This document shows positions 1-4,394 of a stretch of 5,697 nt of DNA, one piece after another. This stretch comes from an uncultured Collinsella sp. (lineage in GTDB: Bacteria > Actinomycetota > Coriobacteriia > Coriobacteriales > Coriobacteriaceae), in NCBI GenBank assembly GCA_958446785.1, contig CAUCXP010000108.1, positions 1-5,697 of the forward strand. Direction: 5' to 3'. Every line of letters begins with the position of its first letter. The first letter of the stretch is position 1. The notes under the pieces are model-generated. The model saw nothing but the letters and a program-made list of their open reading frames with translations, was not told where the DNA came from and did not search any database. A program made the position numbers and the translations under genes.

Positions 1-261
1 CGGGTGGGTCCAATAGTAGCCATCGCCGTAAAAGACGACGTAAAACAGGCGCGCGCCGATGATGAGGCCAAAGACCGCGCCGACCACGACGCTCGTCAGG
101 TCGTCAATCGTGATGTTAAAGCCCCAGCGACGCTGTGTGCGGTACATGACGACCGCCGTGAGCAGGGCGCCGACCACATAGGCCAGACCATACCAGTAGA
201 TGGTGATGGGGCCCGCCGAGATCGCGACAGGATCAAGCATATGGTAGAAGTCGTTGAGCAT
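1..261 (-). CDS. lgt: Prolipoprotein diacylglyceryl transferase, N-terminal 87 residues (cut by window edge)
   Basis: Lgt is an integral membrane enzyme. It moves diacylglycerol from phosphatidylglycerol to the lipobox cysteine of prolipoproteins, the first step of lipoprotein maturation. The visible part begins MLNDFYHMLDPVAISAGP and continues with the family's first-helix signature IYWYGLAYVVGA (residues 21-32). The Tyr in WYG (residue 24) aligns with the essential Tyr26 of the E. coli enzyme. A second helix follows at about residues 56-78, with the typical G-x-x-x-G-A-R-L-x-Y-V-x-F-Y pattern at 65-78, then GYYWTHP at the edge. The ATG at 261 is chosen because AGGAGGG (267-273) lies 5 bases upstream. 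The remaining roughly 190 residues, including the catalytic His/Arg/Glu region, lie outside the window. The gene follows the NifU-like gene on the same strand after 109 bases. Family identity is clear; function is by homology. Confidence 0.95.
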   Translation of the reverse strand, partial: MLNDFYHMLDPVAISAGPITIYWYGLAYVVGALLTAVVMYRTQRRWGFNITIDDLTSVVVGAVFGLIIGARLFYVVFYGDGYYWTHP

Positions 262-281
262 GTCGACCCTCCTACTCCCTA

Positions 282-321
282 CATACAAATGCGGCCGCGG
301 GCCTTACGCTCGCAGCCGCAT
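282..321 (-). terminator. Hairpin between nfu and lgt, possible weak terminator or lgt leader structure
   Basis: Read on the minus strand, ATGCGGCTGCG (321-311) pairs with CGCGGCCGCAT (299-289). The stem is 11 bp with one G-U pair and an 11-base loop, followed by the T-biased tail TTGTATG. The stem is strong but the U-tract is poor. The lgt ribosome binding site starts only a few bases further on, leaving no room for an lgt promoter after the hairpin. It is therefore either a partial terminator tuning read-through into lgt, or a structured lgt leader. The stem and tail are seen; the role is inferred. Confidence 0.4.
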
Positions 322-338
322 ATTTGGGCGTAACGTCT

Positions 339-369
339 ATGCGAAGCGTACCGTCCGCAGCTTTCGCAT
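339..369 (-). repeat. Inverted repeat directly after the nfu stop codon
   Basis: ATGCGAA (339-345) and TTCGCAT (363-369) are perfect 7-base complements. They can be extended by a GC/GC pair across one bulged T (362). On the minus strand the hairpin begins one base after the nfu TAA. No T-run follows, so it is not a standard intrinsic terminator; it could protect the 3' end of the nfu message. Only the pairing is observed. Confidence 0.35.
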
Positions 370-370
370 C

Positions 371-649
371 TTAGAACGGCGCGTACTCGTCGTACAGGTC
401 CTCGGCCTCGCCGGAAGCATTGACCTGCTCAACGCGGGTAACGCCGGGCACATGCTCCTTCAGGATGCGCTCGATACCCATGGAAAGGGTTAGCGAGCTC
501 ATGGGGCAGCCGGCGCAAGCGCCCTGCAGCTCCAGCTTGACGACGCCCTCGTCGTCGACGCCCACATACTCCATATCGCCGCCATCGGCCTGCAGGTTGG
601 GGCGGATCTCTTCAAGAACCTTCTTAAGCAGCTCTTCGTTAACAGCCAC
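371..649 (-). CDS. NifU-like C-terminal-domain Fe-S cluster scaffold/carrier protein (Nfu type)
   Basis: This is a 92-residue protein made only of the NifU C-terminal (Nfu) domain. Such cytosolic proteins bind a [4Fe-4S] cluster, usually bridged between two subunits, and pass it to apo-enzymes. Diagnostic features are the amphipathic N-terminal helix with IRPNLQADGGDMEYV (15-29), the cluster-binding C-A-G-C motif (Cys45, Cys48), and the following SSLTLSMGIERILKEHVPGV helix (51-70). The last 20 residues form an acidic tail ending DEYAPF. Length is normal for stand-alone Nfu proteins; there is no N-terminal IscU-like or degenerate A-type domain. Translation starts at GTG (649), supported by AAAGGAG (655-661) 5 bases upstream. 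The neighbours are the dCMP deaminase gene (170 bases upstream) and lgt (109 bases downstream); neither is an Fe-S assembly gene, so the context adds little. Stop is TAA. Confidence 0.93.
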   Translation of the reverse strand: MAVNEELLKKVLEEIRPNLQADGGDMEYVGVDDEGVVKLELQGACAGCPMSSLTLSMGIERILKEHVPGVTRVEQVNASGEAEDLYDEYAPF

Positions 650-819
650 AGGGGCTCCTTTCTCACAATAACGCGGGCACGCCCGCGGACAGAAGCTATG
701 TTACTACAGCCATGTACCCGCTCACGAGCCGTCCATGCGCGCAGACGCGACTTTCACGAGTAGTCAATTTGGGACGGGGCTCTTTTAGCTGTTTTGCCGC
801 CAGCTGGCGTTGCCACGCG
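650..819 (-). other. 170-base gap between dCMP deaminase gene and nfu
   Basis: I see no gene here. The gap holds the nfu ribosome binding site (655-661), a GC hairpin (672-687) and a perfect 12-base palindrome CGCCAGCTGGCG (798-809), 11 bases past the deaminase stop codon. No convincing -35/-10 pair was found on the minus strand. The best -10-like hexamer, TAACAT (703-698), has no matching -35. nfu may rely on transcription from upstream or on a weak promoter. Confidence 0.4.
672..687 (-). other. GC-rich leader hairpin just upstream of the nfu ribosome binding site
   Basis: CGCGGGC (672-678) and GCCCGCG (681-687) are perfect complements. As RNA they fold into a 6-bp stem with a four-base loop. 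On the minus strand the stem ends 10 bases before the AAAGGAG site of nfu and is followed by TTATT. The tail is too short for a confident terminator; a translation-modulating or attenuating leader structure is equally possible. The role is inferred. Confidence 0.3.
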
Positions 820-1344
820 CTACTGCTGAGCCTGCCCCTCGGTGCCGATGTGAACATCGACGATAACCTGACGGTAGCTGATGCCACAGGAGTCGAGGAT
901 GCGGCGGCTGATGCGCCCATCATCGGTGTCGGCGTACTTATTGTCCAGGTAGACAACCTCGCCCACGCCCACCTGCGCCAAAATCTTGGCGCAGTCGTGG
1001 CACGGGAACAGCGTGACGTAGACCGTGGAACCCTCAAGATCTTTGAGCGAGCCACGGTAGTTGAGCACGGCGTTTGCCTCGGCATGCACCACGTAGTTGT
1101 GCTTGTCCTGCAACGGGTCGTCGCTCGTGCCCCACGGGAAAAAGTCGTCGTTGAGCGCCGAGGGCGTACCGTTGTAGCCCACCGAAAGGATGCGGTGGTT
1201 GGTGCTGGCGATGCACGCGCCCACCTGCGTGTTGGGGTCCTTACTGCGGCGCTGCGCGGCGATGGCCACGCTCATAAAGAACTCGTCCCAGCTAATGACG
1301 TCCAGGCGCTTGCCTGAGGAAGTTTGATGAAGATCGTCCGACAT
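820..1344 (-). CDS. Deoxycytidylate (dCMP) deaminase, ComEB-type
   Basis: This 174-residue zinc-dependent cytosolic deaminase converts dCMP to dUMP, the substrate of thymidylate synthase, and so supplies dTTP. The cytidine/deoxycytidylate deaminase fold is marked by SWDEFFMSVAIAAQRRS (18-34), TQVGACI (39-45) and GYNGTP (56-61). The zinc site is His87-Ala-Glu89, with Glu89 as proton shuttle, plus Pro114-Cys115-x-x-Cys118. All catalytic residues are present and length is usual for the ComEB/dCMP deaminase family. I place the start at ATG 1344. GGAGGT (1352-1357) sits 7 bases upstream, and an in-frame ATG at 1380 overlaps the probable -10 box, so it would not be on the message. The gene follows coaX by 87 bases and appears to have its own promoter. 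The N-terminal 15 residues are polar and poorly conserved in such families. A general tRNA or cytidine deaminase is less likely given the GYNGTP and HAEANA motifs. Confidence 0.93.
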   Translation of the reverse strand: MSDDLHQTSSGKRLDVISWDEFFMSVAIAAQRRSKDPNTQVGACIASTNHRILSVGYNGTPSALNDDFFPWGTSDDPLQDKHNYVVHAEANAVLNYRGSLKDLEGSTVYVTLFPCHDCAKILAQVGVGEVVYLDNKYADTDDGRISRRILDSCGISYRQVIVDVHIGTEGQAQQ

Positions 1345-1351
1345 GGCAGAC

Positions 1352-1357
1352 ACCTCC
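1352..1357 (-). promoter_or_regulatory. Ribosome binding site fixing the dCMP deaminase start
   Basis: GGAGGT on the minus strand is separated by 7 bases from the ATG at 1344. It selects this start over the in-frame ATG 36 bases further upstream, which has no comparable site. Confidence 0.8.
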
Positions 1358-1378
1358 GTAATCGCAATAATTTGACCC

Positions 1379-1408
1379 ATTGTAGCAGGTGAAAGGTGGG
1401 GCTGTTTC
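1379..1408 (-). promoter_or_regulatory. Probable promoter of the dCMP deaminase gene
   Basis: On the minus strand TACAAT (1384-1379) matches the -10 consensus at 5 of 6 positions. GAAACA (1408-1403) is a weak -35 with an 18-base spacer. Transcription would start near 1372, giving a leader of about 28 bases with the GGAGGT site. The -35 falls within the loop of the hairpin after coaX. This is a sequence match only. Confidence 0.55.
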
Positions 1409-1418
1409 CTCTCCCACC
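1391..1418 (-). terminator. Possible weak terminator after coaX
   Basis: On the minus strand GGTGGG (1418-1413) pairs with CCCACC (1400-1395) across a 12-base loop, 13 bases after the coaX stop, followed by TTTC. The stem is only 6 bp and the T-run is 3 bases, so termination would be partial at best. Some coaX transcripts probably continue into the deaminase gene. Confidence 0.35.
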
Positions 1419-1431
1419 GATGTCCTCGGCT

Positions 1432-2283
1432 TTATGCGCGACGAGGCTTTTGATTGATGCGGTAGAGCTCGGCGAGACCCCGCAGCGTCAGCGCGTCATC
1501 GACCGTCAGGCTATGGCCGACCAGCGCCGCAAGTGCCTCGGCATCGTCGCCGGTAATGACGATGGGCACATCGCCCTCCCCCGCAGCCTTGGTCGCGCGC
1601 ATCTCGGCAAGCACCATGTCGAGCATTCCGTCGATGCGGGCTACCTCGCCCAAAACCACACCCGAGCGCATGGCCTCACGCGTGTTGCGTCCGATGACGT
1701 GCGTTGGCGCCGAGGGCTCAACCTGGGGTAGGCGCGCTGCTGCCGCCGAAAGCGAACGGGCGCCGAGGGCCAGGCCTGGCGCGATAACGCCGCCCACAAA
1801 GGTACCGTGCGCGTCGATGACCTCGATATTGGTCGTCGTGCCCAGGTCGATCACGATGCACGGAGAGCCGTAGACGGCACGGGCCGCCACGGCGTCGGCG
1901 ATGCGGTCGGGACCGATCTCGGCCGGGTCATCGTAGTGCACAGGCATGCCGGTCTTAAGTCCCGGCCCCACGGTGAGCACGCGCCCCGTGCAGGTGCGGG
2001 AAAGCGCCGTCTTCCAAGGGCGCTCGAGCGCCGGGACTACACAGCTCAGCACGGCCGCGGCGGGTGCAAGCACCCCGGGCACACCTGCATCGGCGGCGAG
2101 CGCGCCCATGACCTGCACAAGTCGCATGCGCGCTTCGTCGGCCGTAATGCTCGACGGCGTCGTGATCTCGCATGTCGCAAGCGGACATTCCTGCGCCGCG
2201 GCCGAATCCTCTGCAAACAGGCCAAAGCGAATGAACGTGTTGCCCACGTCGACCGTCAATATATATGCGCACCCATCAAGCAT
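1432..2283 (-). CDS. coaX: Type III pantothenate kinase
   Basis: CoaX is a 283-residue cytosolic kinase that phosphorylates pantothenate, the first step of coenzyme A synthesis. It belongs to the ASKHA (acetate kinase/actin/Hsp70) superfamily. The first nucleotide-binding loop is DVGNTFIRFGLF (12-23). GPDRIADAVAA (124-134) carries the conserved Asp-Arg of the pantothenate site, with Asp126 the likely catalytic base. The second phosphate loop is DLGTTTNIEVID (146-157), followed by the signature GGVIAPGLALG (164-174). The C-terminal ATP-site region reads ITGDDAEALAALVG (243-256). Length is slightly above the usual 255-265 residues, partly from an Ala-rich insertion near 64-77. ATG 2283 is preferred: AAAGGAG (2292-2298) lies 8 bases upstream, and residue 12 then begins the kinase loop. 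An in-frame ATG at 2337 would add 18 residues and lie upstream of the predicted -10. The gene is divergent from the OPT transporter gene. Stop is TAA. Confidence 0.95.
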   Translation of the reverse strand: MLDGCAYILTVDVGNTFIRFGLFAEDSAAAQECPLATCEITTPSSITADEARMRLVQVMGALAADAGVPGVLAPAAAVLSCVVPALERPWKTALSRTCTGRVLTVGPGLKTGMPVHYDDPAEIGPDRIADAVAARAVYGSPCIVIDLGTTTNIEVIDAHGTFVGGVIAPGLALGARSLSAAAARLPQVEPSAPTHVIGRNTREAMRSGVVLGEVARIDGMLDMVLAEMRATKAAGEGDVPIVITGDDAEALAALVGHSLTVDDALTLRGLAELYRINQKPRRA

Positions 2284-2291
2284 CGTCGGCG

Positions 2292-2298
2292 CTCCTTT
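2292..2298 (-). promoter_or_regulatory. Ribosome binding site fixing the coaX start
   Basis: AAAGGAG on the minus strand is 8 bases before the ATG at 2283. It decides against the in-frame ATG at 2337. Confidence 0.8.
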
Positions 2299-2310
2299 CG
2301 TCTGCCCAGC

Positions 2311-2339
2311 AGTATATCGCCTACCTAAACCAGTCATCC
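2311..2339 (-). promoter_or_regulatory. Candidate coaX promoter
   Basis: On the minus strand TATACT (2316-2311) matches the -10 consensus at 5 of 6 positions. At a 17-base spacer the -35 position reads GGATGA (2339-2334), which is far from consensus and overlaps a dyad. The predicted leader is about 20 bases and holds the AAAGGAG site. The poor -35 suggests a weak or activator-dependent promoter; that is inference. Confidence 0.45.
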
Positions 2340-2349
2340 CAAAATGACT
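2332..2349. promoter_or_regulatory. Perfect 6-base dyad in the divergent coaX/OPT promoter region
   Basis: AGTCAT (2332-2337) and ATGACT (2344-2349) are exact reverse complements separated by CCCAAA. The dyad lies almost midway between two facing TATACT boxes and covers both -35 positions, where a shared regulator would bind. No regulator gene is visible in the window. The dyad is seen; the operator role is inferred. Confidence 0.35.
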
Positions 2350-2365
2350 AGCTTGCGGCTATACT
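2337..2365 (+). promoter_or_regulatory. Candidate promoter of the OPT transporter gene
   Basis: TATACT (2360-2365) is a 5-of-6 -10 match. The -35 position at a 17-base spacer, TCCCAA (2337-2342), does not resemble TTGACA. It would give a leader of roughly 100 bases before the ATG at 2476. Confidence 0.4.
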
Positions 2366-2412
2366 GGTGCGCGGTCGTTTGCGAGCTCACGCGGCGGCCC
2401 TTGGTAACCCGA

Positions 2413-2451
2413 CTTCCCGCGCCGTATCCGTAGCGGCGCTCCCGGGGGAAG
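2413..2451 (+). other. Two-part hairpin in the leader of the OPT transporter gene
   Basis: CTTCCC (2413-2418) pairs with GGGAAG (2446-2451). Directly inside, GCGCCG (2419-2424) pairs with CGGCGC (2434-2439), with a 9-base loop and a 6-base bulge (2440-2445) on the 3' side. The structure ends 11 bases before the AAAGGAG site at 2463-2469. No T-run follows, so it is not an intrinsic terminator. No known riboswitch class is recognised. Pairing is seen; any regulatory role is inferred. Confidence 0.4.
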
Positions 2452-2475
2452 CGGATATACGCAAAGGAGTTCTAT

Positions 2476-4179
2476 ATGAGCAATCCCTCGAACCGCGCTT
2501 CGATGCGCGGGCAACTCACGCTGCGCGGCGTCGTCATCGGCGTCCTTGGCTGCGTGATCATCACGGCAAGCTCGGCCTACACGGCCCTCAAGATGGGTGC
2601 ACTCCCCTGGCCGATTATTTTCGCTGCCGTCATCTCGCTGTTCTTCCTGAAGCTCATGGGCAACGCCAGCCTCAACGAGGCCAACGTCACCCACACCATC
2701 ATGTCCGCGGGCGCCATGGTCGCCGGCGGCCTGGCGTTTACCATCCCGGGCGCCTGGATGCTGGGCTATGCCGACCAGATCAGCTGGCTCGACATGTTTA
2801 TCGTGGCGGTCGCCGGCACGATCTTGGGCCTGCTGGCAACGGCGCTCATCCACCGCCACTTTATCGTGGACGCCGCGCTGGAGTTTCCCACCGGCAATGC
2901 CGCAGCTCAGACACTGCGCGCCACCGAGGCCGGCGGCAAGACCGGCAAGCAGCTCTTTGGCTCCATGGCCATCGCAGGCATCTACAGCGTGCTTCGCGAC
3001 GCTCTGGGCGTGGTGCCCAGCATGCTGTGCACGCTCAATATCCCCGGCGTGACCTTTGCCATCTATAACTCGCCCATGCTGCTCTCCATCGGCTTTTTGG
3101 TTGGCTTCGCCCCGGTTGCCTTCTGGTTTGCCGGCGCGCTGCTAGGTAACTTTGGCATCATCGTGGGCGGCACCGCTGCCGGTCTATTCGACGTTGTGAC
3201 TGCGCAGGGCATCGTCAAATCGCTCGGCATGGGCCTCATGATGGGCTTTGGCGTCGCTGTCGTCCTCAAGGACATCCTGCCGCAGGTCACCGGCATCGCC
3301 CGCGGCCTCGCCGCCGACAGCTCCAGCGACACCGACGAGCAGTCGCTCATCTCGGGCTCGCTTAAGCTCGACGCCGGCATCATCGGCCTGGGTACTGCCG
3401 CCATCGCCGTGATCGTCGCCATCGCGCTCGACCTTGGCCCCGTCCCGGCCGTCATCGTCACGCTGTTCACCTTTGTCACCACTATCATGAGCGCGCAGAG
3501 CTGCGGCCAGACGGGCATCGACCCCATGGAGATCTTCGGCCTCATCGTCATGCTCATCGTGGCTGCCTTCGCACAGATCGCCCAGGTCAAGCTGTTCTTT
3601 ATCGCCGGCATCGTGGCCGTGGCATGCGGCCTTGCGGGCGACGTCATGAACGACTTTAAGGCCGGCGCCGTGCTGGGCACCAATCCGCGTGCGCAGTGGA
3701 TCGGCCAGGCCATCGGCGGCATCGTGGGCGCCCTGGTCGCCGCTGCCGTCATGGTCGCGCTCGTCACCGCCTATGGTCCGGATGCTTTCGGCCCCGACAA
3801 GAGCTTTGTGGCCGCGCAGGCAAGCGTCGTCGCCACCATGGTCTCGGGCATCCCGAGCGTGCCGTGGTTCGCAGGCGGCTTTATCGCCGGCATCGTCATG
3901 TACTGGCTCGGCATTCCGGCCATGATGATCGGCCTGGGCGTGTACCTGCCGTTCTACATGTCGCTCACGGCCTTCTTGGGCTCCTGCGCCAAGCTCGCCT
4001 ACGACAAGTGGGCCGCACGCCGCGACGCCGCTGCCGGTCTTTCGGACGAGGAGAAGGCCTCCAAGGATGCCGCCTTCCAGGAGCAGGGCCTGGTCGTCGC
4101 CAGCGGCCTGCTCGGCGGCGAGTCCATCGTCGGCGTTATCCTGGCGTTTGTCTCTGTTGGTCTGAGCCTGCTGGGGTAG
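2476..4179 (+). CDS. OPT-family transporter (oligopeptide/metal-chelate type), substrate unknown
   Basis: This is a 567-residue polytopic membrane protein with about 15 hydrophobic segments, of the bacterial branch of the OPT (oligopeptide transporter/YSL) superfamily. Members are proton-coupled importers of peptides, or of metal-peptide or metal-siderophore-like complexes; the bacterial substrates are largely unestablished. Family patterns are the first helix with a short basic N-terminus (RGVVIGVLGCVIITASSAYT is 17-36), EFPTGNAAAQTLRA (136-149), GQTGIDPMEIFGLI (344-357), GDVMNDFKAGAVLGTNPRAQ (388-407), LGVYLPFYMSL (487-497) and the C-terminal ASGLLGGESIVGVI (542-555). A hydrophilic Ser/Asp-rich linker, DSSSDTDEQS (281-290), splits the protein into two halves, consistent with the family's internal repeat. 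Start ATG 2476 has AAAGGAG (2463-2469) 6 bases upstream. The gene stands alone between its own leader and a strong terminator. No peptidase, siderophore or metal gene is adjacent, so no substrate is assigned. Confidence 0.9.
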   Translation: MSNPSNRASMRGQLTLRGVVIGVLGCVIITASSAYTALKMGALPWPIIFAAVISLFFLKLMGNASLNEANVTHTIMSAGAMVAGGLAFTIPGAWMLGYADQISWLDMFIVAVAGTILGLLATALIHRHFIVDAALEFPTGNAAAQTLRATEAGGKTGKQLFGSMAIAGIYSVLRDALGVVPSMLCTLNIPGVTFAIYNSPMLLSIGFLVGFAPVAFWFAGALLGNFGIIVGGTAAGLFDVVTAQGIVKSLGMGLMMGFGVAVVLKDILPQVTGIARGLAADSSSDTDEQSLISGSLKLDAGIIGLGTAAIAVIVAIALDLGPVPAVIVTLFTFVTTIMSAQSCGQTGIDPMEIFGLIVMLIVAAFAQIAQVKLFFIAGIVAVACGLAGDVMNDFKAGAVLGTNPRAQWIGQAIGGIVGALVAAAVMVALVTAYGPDAFGPDKSFVAAQASVVATMVSGIPSVPWFAGGFIAGIVMYWLGIPAMMIGLGVYLPFYMSLTAFLGSCAKLAYDKWAARRDAAAGLSDEEKASKDAAFQEQGLVVASGLLGGESIVGVILAFVSVGLSLLG

Positions 4180-4204
4180 GCCGAACAACAACGCACCAGC
4201 GCAG

Positions 4205-4242
4205 AGCGCGGGGTCGGAATCAAACCGGCCCCGCGCTTTTTT
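4205..4242 (+). terminator. Strong intrinsic terminator after the OPT transporter gene
   Basis: GCGCGGGGTCGG (4206-4217) pairs with CCGGCCCCGCGC (4225-4236). The stem is 12 bp with one G-U pair and a 7-base loop, followed by six T (4237-4242). It begins about 25 bases after the TAG stop and separates the OPT gene from the DUF389 gene. Confidence 0.92.
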
Positions 4243-4318
4243 GTCTATTTGACTCTTATGATCCTCACGGCGTTTTAGCCATGTCGATTGTCCTGACTTC
4301 CAGGTCAACAAACCTTGT

Positions 4319-4347
4319 CTGACACCTCGCCTAACGCGGTGTAGAGT
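4319..4347 (+). promoter_or_regulatory. Promoter of the DUF389 gene
   Basis: CTGACA (4319-4324) matches the -35 consensus at 5 of 6 positions, and TAGAGT (4342-4347) matches the -10 at 4 of 6, with an ideal 17-base spacer. The transcript would start near 4354, giving a leader of about 41 bases ending in GAGGT (4386-4390), 4 bases before ATG 4395. The position after a strong terminator supports an independent unit. Confidence 0.6.
4322..4342. promoter_or_regulatory. Imperfect 21-base dyad between -35 and -10 of the DUF389 promoter
   Basis: The sequence reads ACACC-T-CG-CCTAA-CG-C-GGTGT. Seven of eight positions in each arm are complementary (T4327 against C4337 is the mismatch) around a 5-base centre. 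It fills the spacer and touches both promoter hexamers, the classic place for a repressor or a MerR-type activator. The symmetry is seen; binding is inferred. Confidence 0.4.
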
Positions 4348-4394
4348 AAAGACGACAGACGCAAGAAGCGGCTCAGAAGCTAAACGAGGTAAGC

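Noticed and set aside
739..767. TTGACT on the minus strand (767-762) as a -35 for nfu
   Set aside because: The -10 position at a 17-base spacer reads CTGCGC, which is not promoter-like.
798..809. Perfect palindrome CGCCAGCTGGCG after the dCMP deaminase stop as a terminator
   Set aside because: It has no loop and no T-run on the minus strand. A 12-base GC palindrome can easily arise by chance in such GC-rich DNA.
712..1317. A 201-codon open frame on the plus strand opposite the dCMP deaminase gene
   Set aside because: The minus-strand frame contains all deaminase zinc and substrate motifs. The plus-strand reading is a compositional shadow with no family signature.
1345..1380. Longer dCMP deaminase with a start at ATG 1380
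   Set aside because: That ATG overlaps the likely -10 box TACAAT and lacks a good ribosome binding site, while ATG 1344 has GGAGGT at proper spacing.
2284..2337. Longer CoaX with a start at ATG 2337
   Set aside because: It would begin upstream of the predicted -10 box. The 18 extra residues do not look like CoaX, and AAAGGAG fits ATG 2283.
2359..2859. A 166-codon minus-strand open frame across the coaX/OPT gap
   Set aside because: It overlaps the conserved N-terminal part of the OPT gene in antisense and covers the predicted promoter. The polar low-complexity product has no recognisable domain.
4249..4277. TTGACT (4249-4254) as a -35 for the DUF389 gene
   Set aside because: No acceptable -10 follows at 16-18 bases (GTTTTA at best), and the CTGACA/TAGAGT pair at 4319-4347 is better.
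3184..4311. A 375-codon open frame antisense to the OPT transporter gene
   Set aside because: Its translation is a low-complexity Asp/His/Gly/Arg-rich string, as expected when a GC-rich Ala/Gly/Val membrane-protein gene is read backwards. It has no supporting domain, and the forward gene has clear family motifs.
4288..4311. Inverted repeat TTGT(CC)TGAC / GTCAACAA upstream of the DUF389 promoter
   Set aside because: The 8-bp pairing needs a 2-base bulge and is not placed on a promoter element. It is too weak to call a site on its own.
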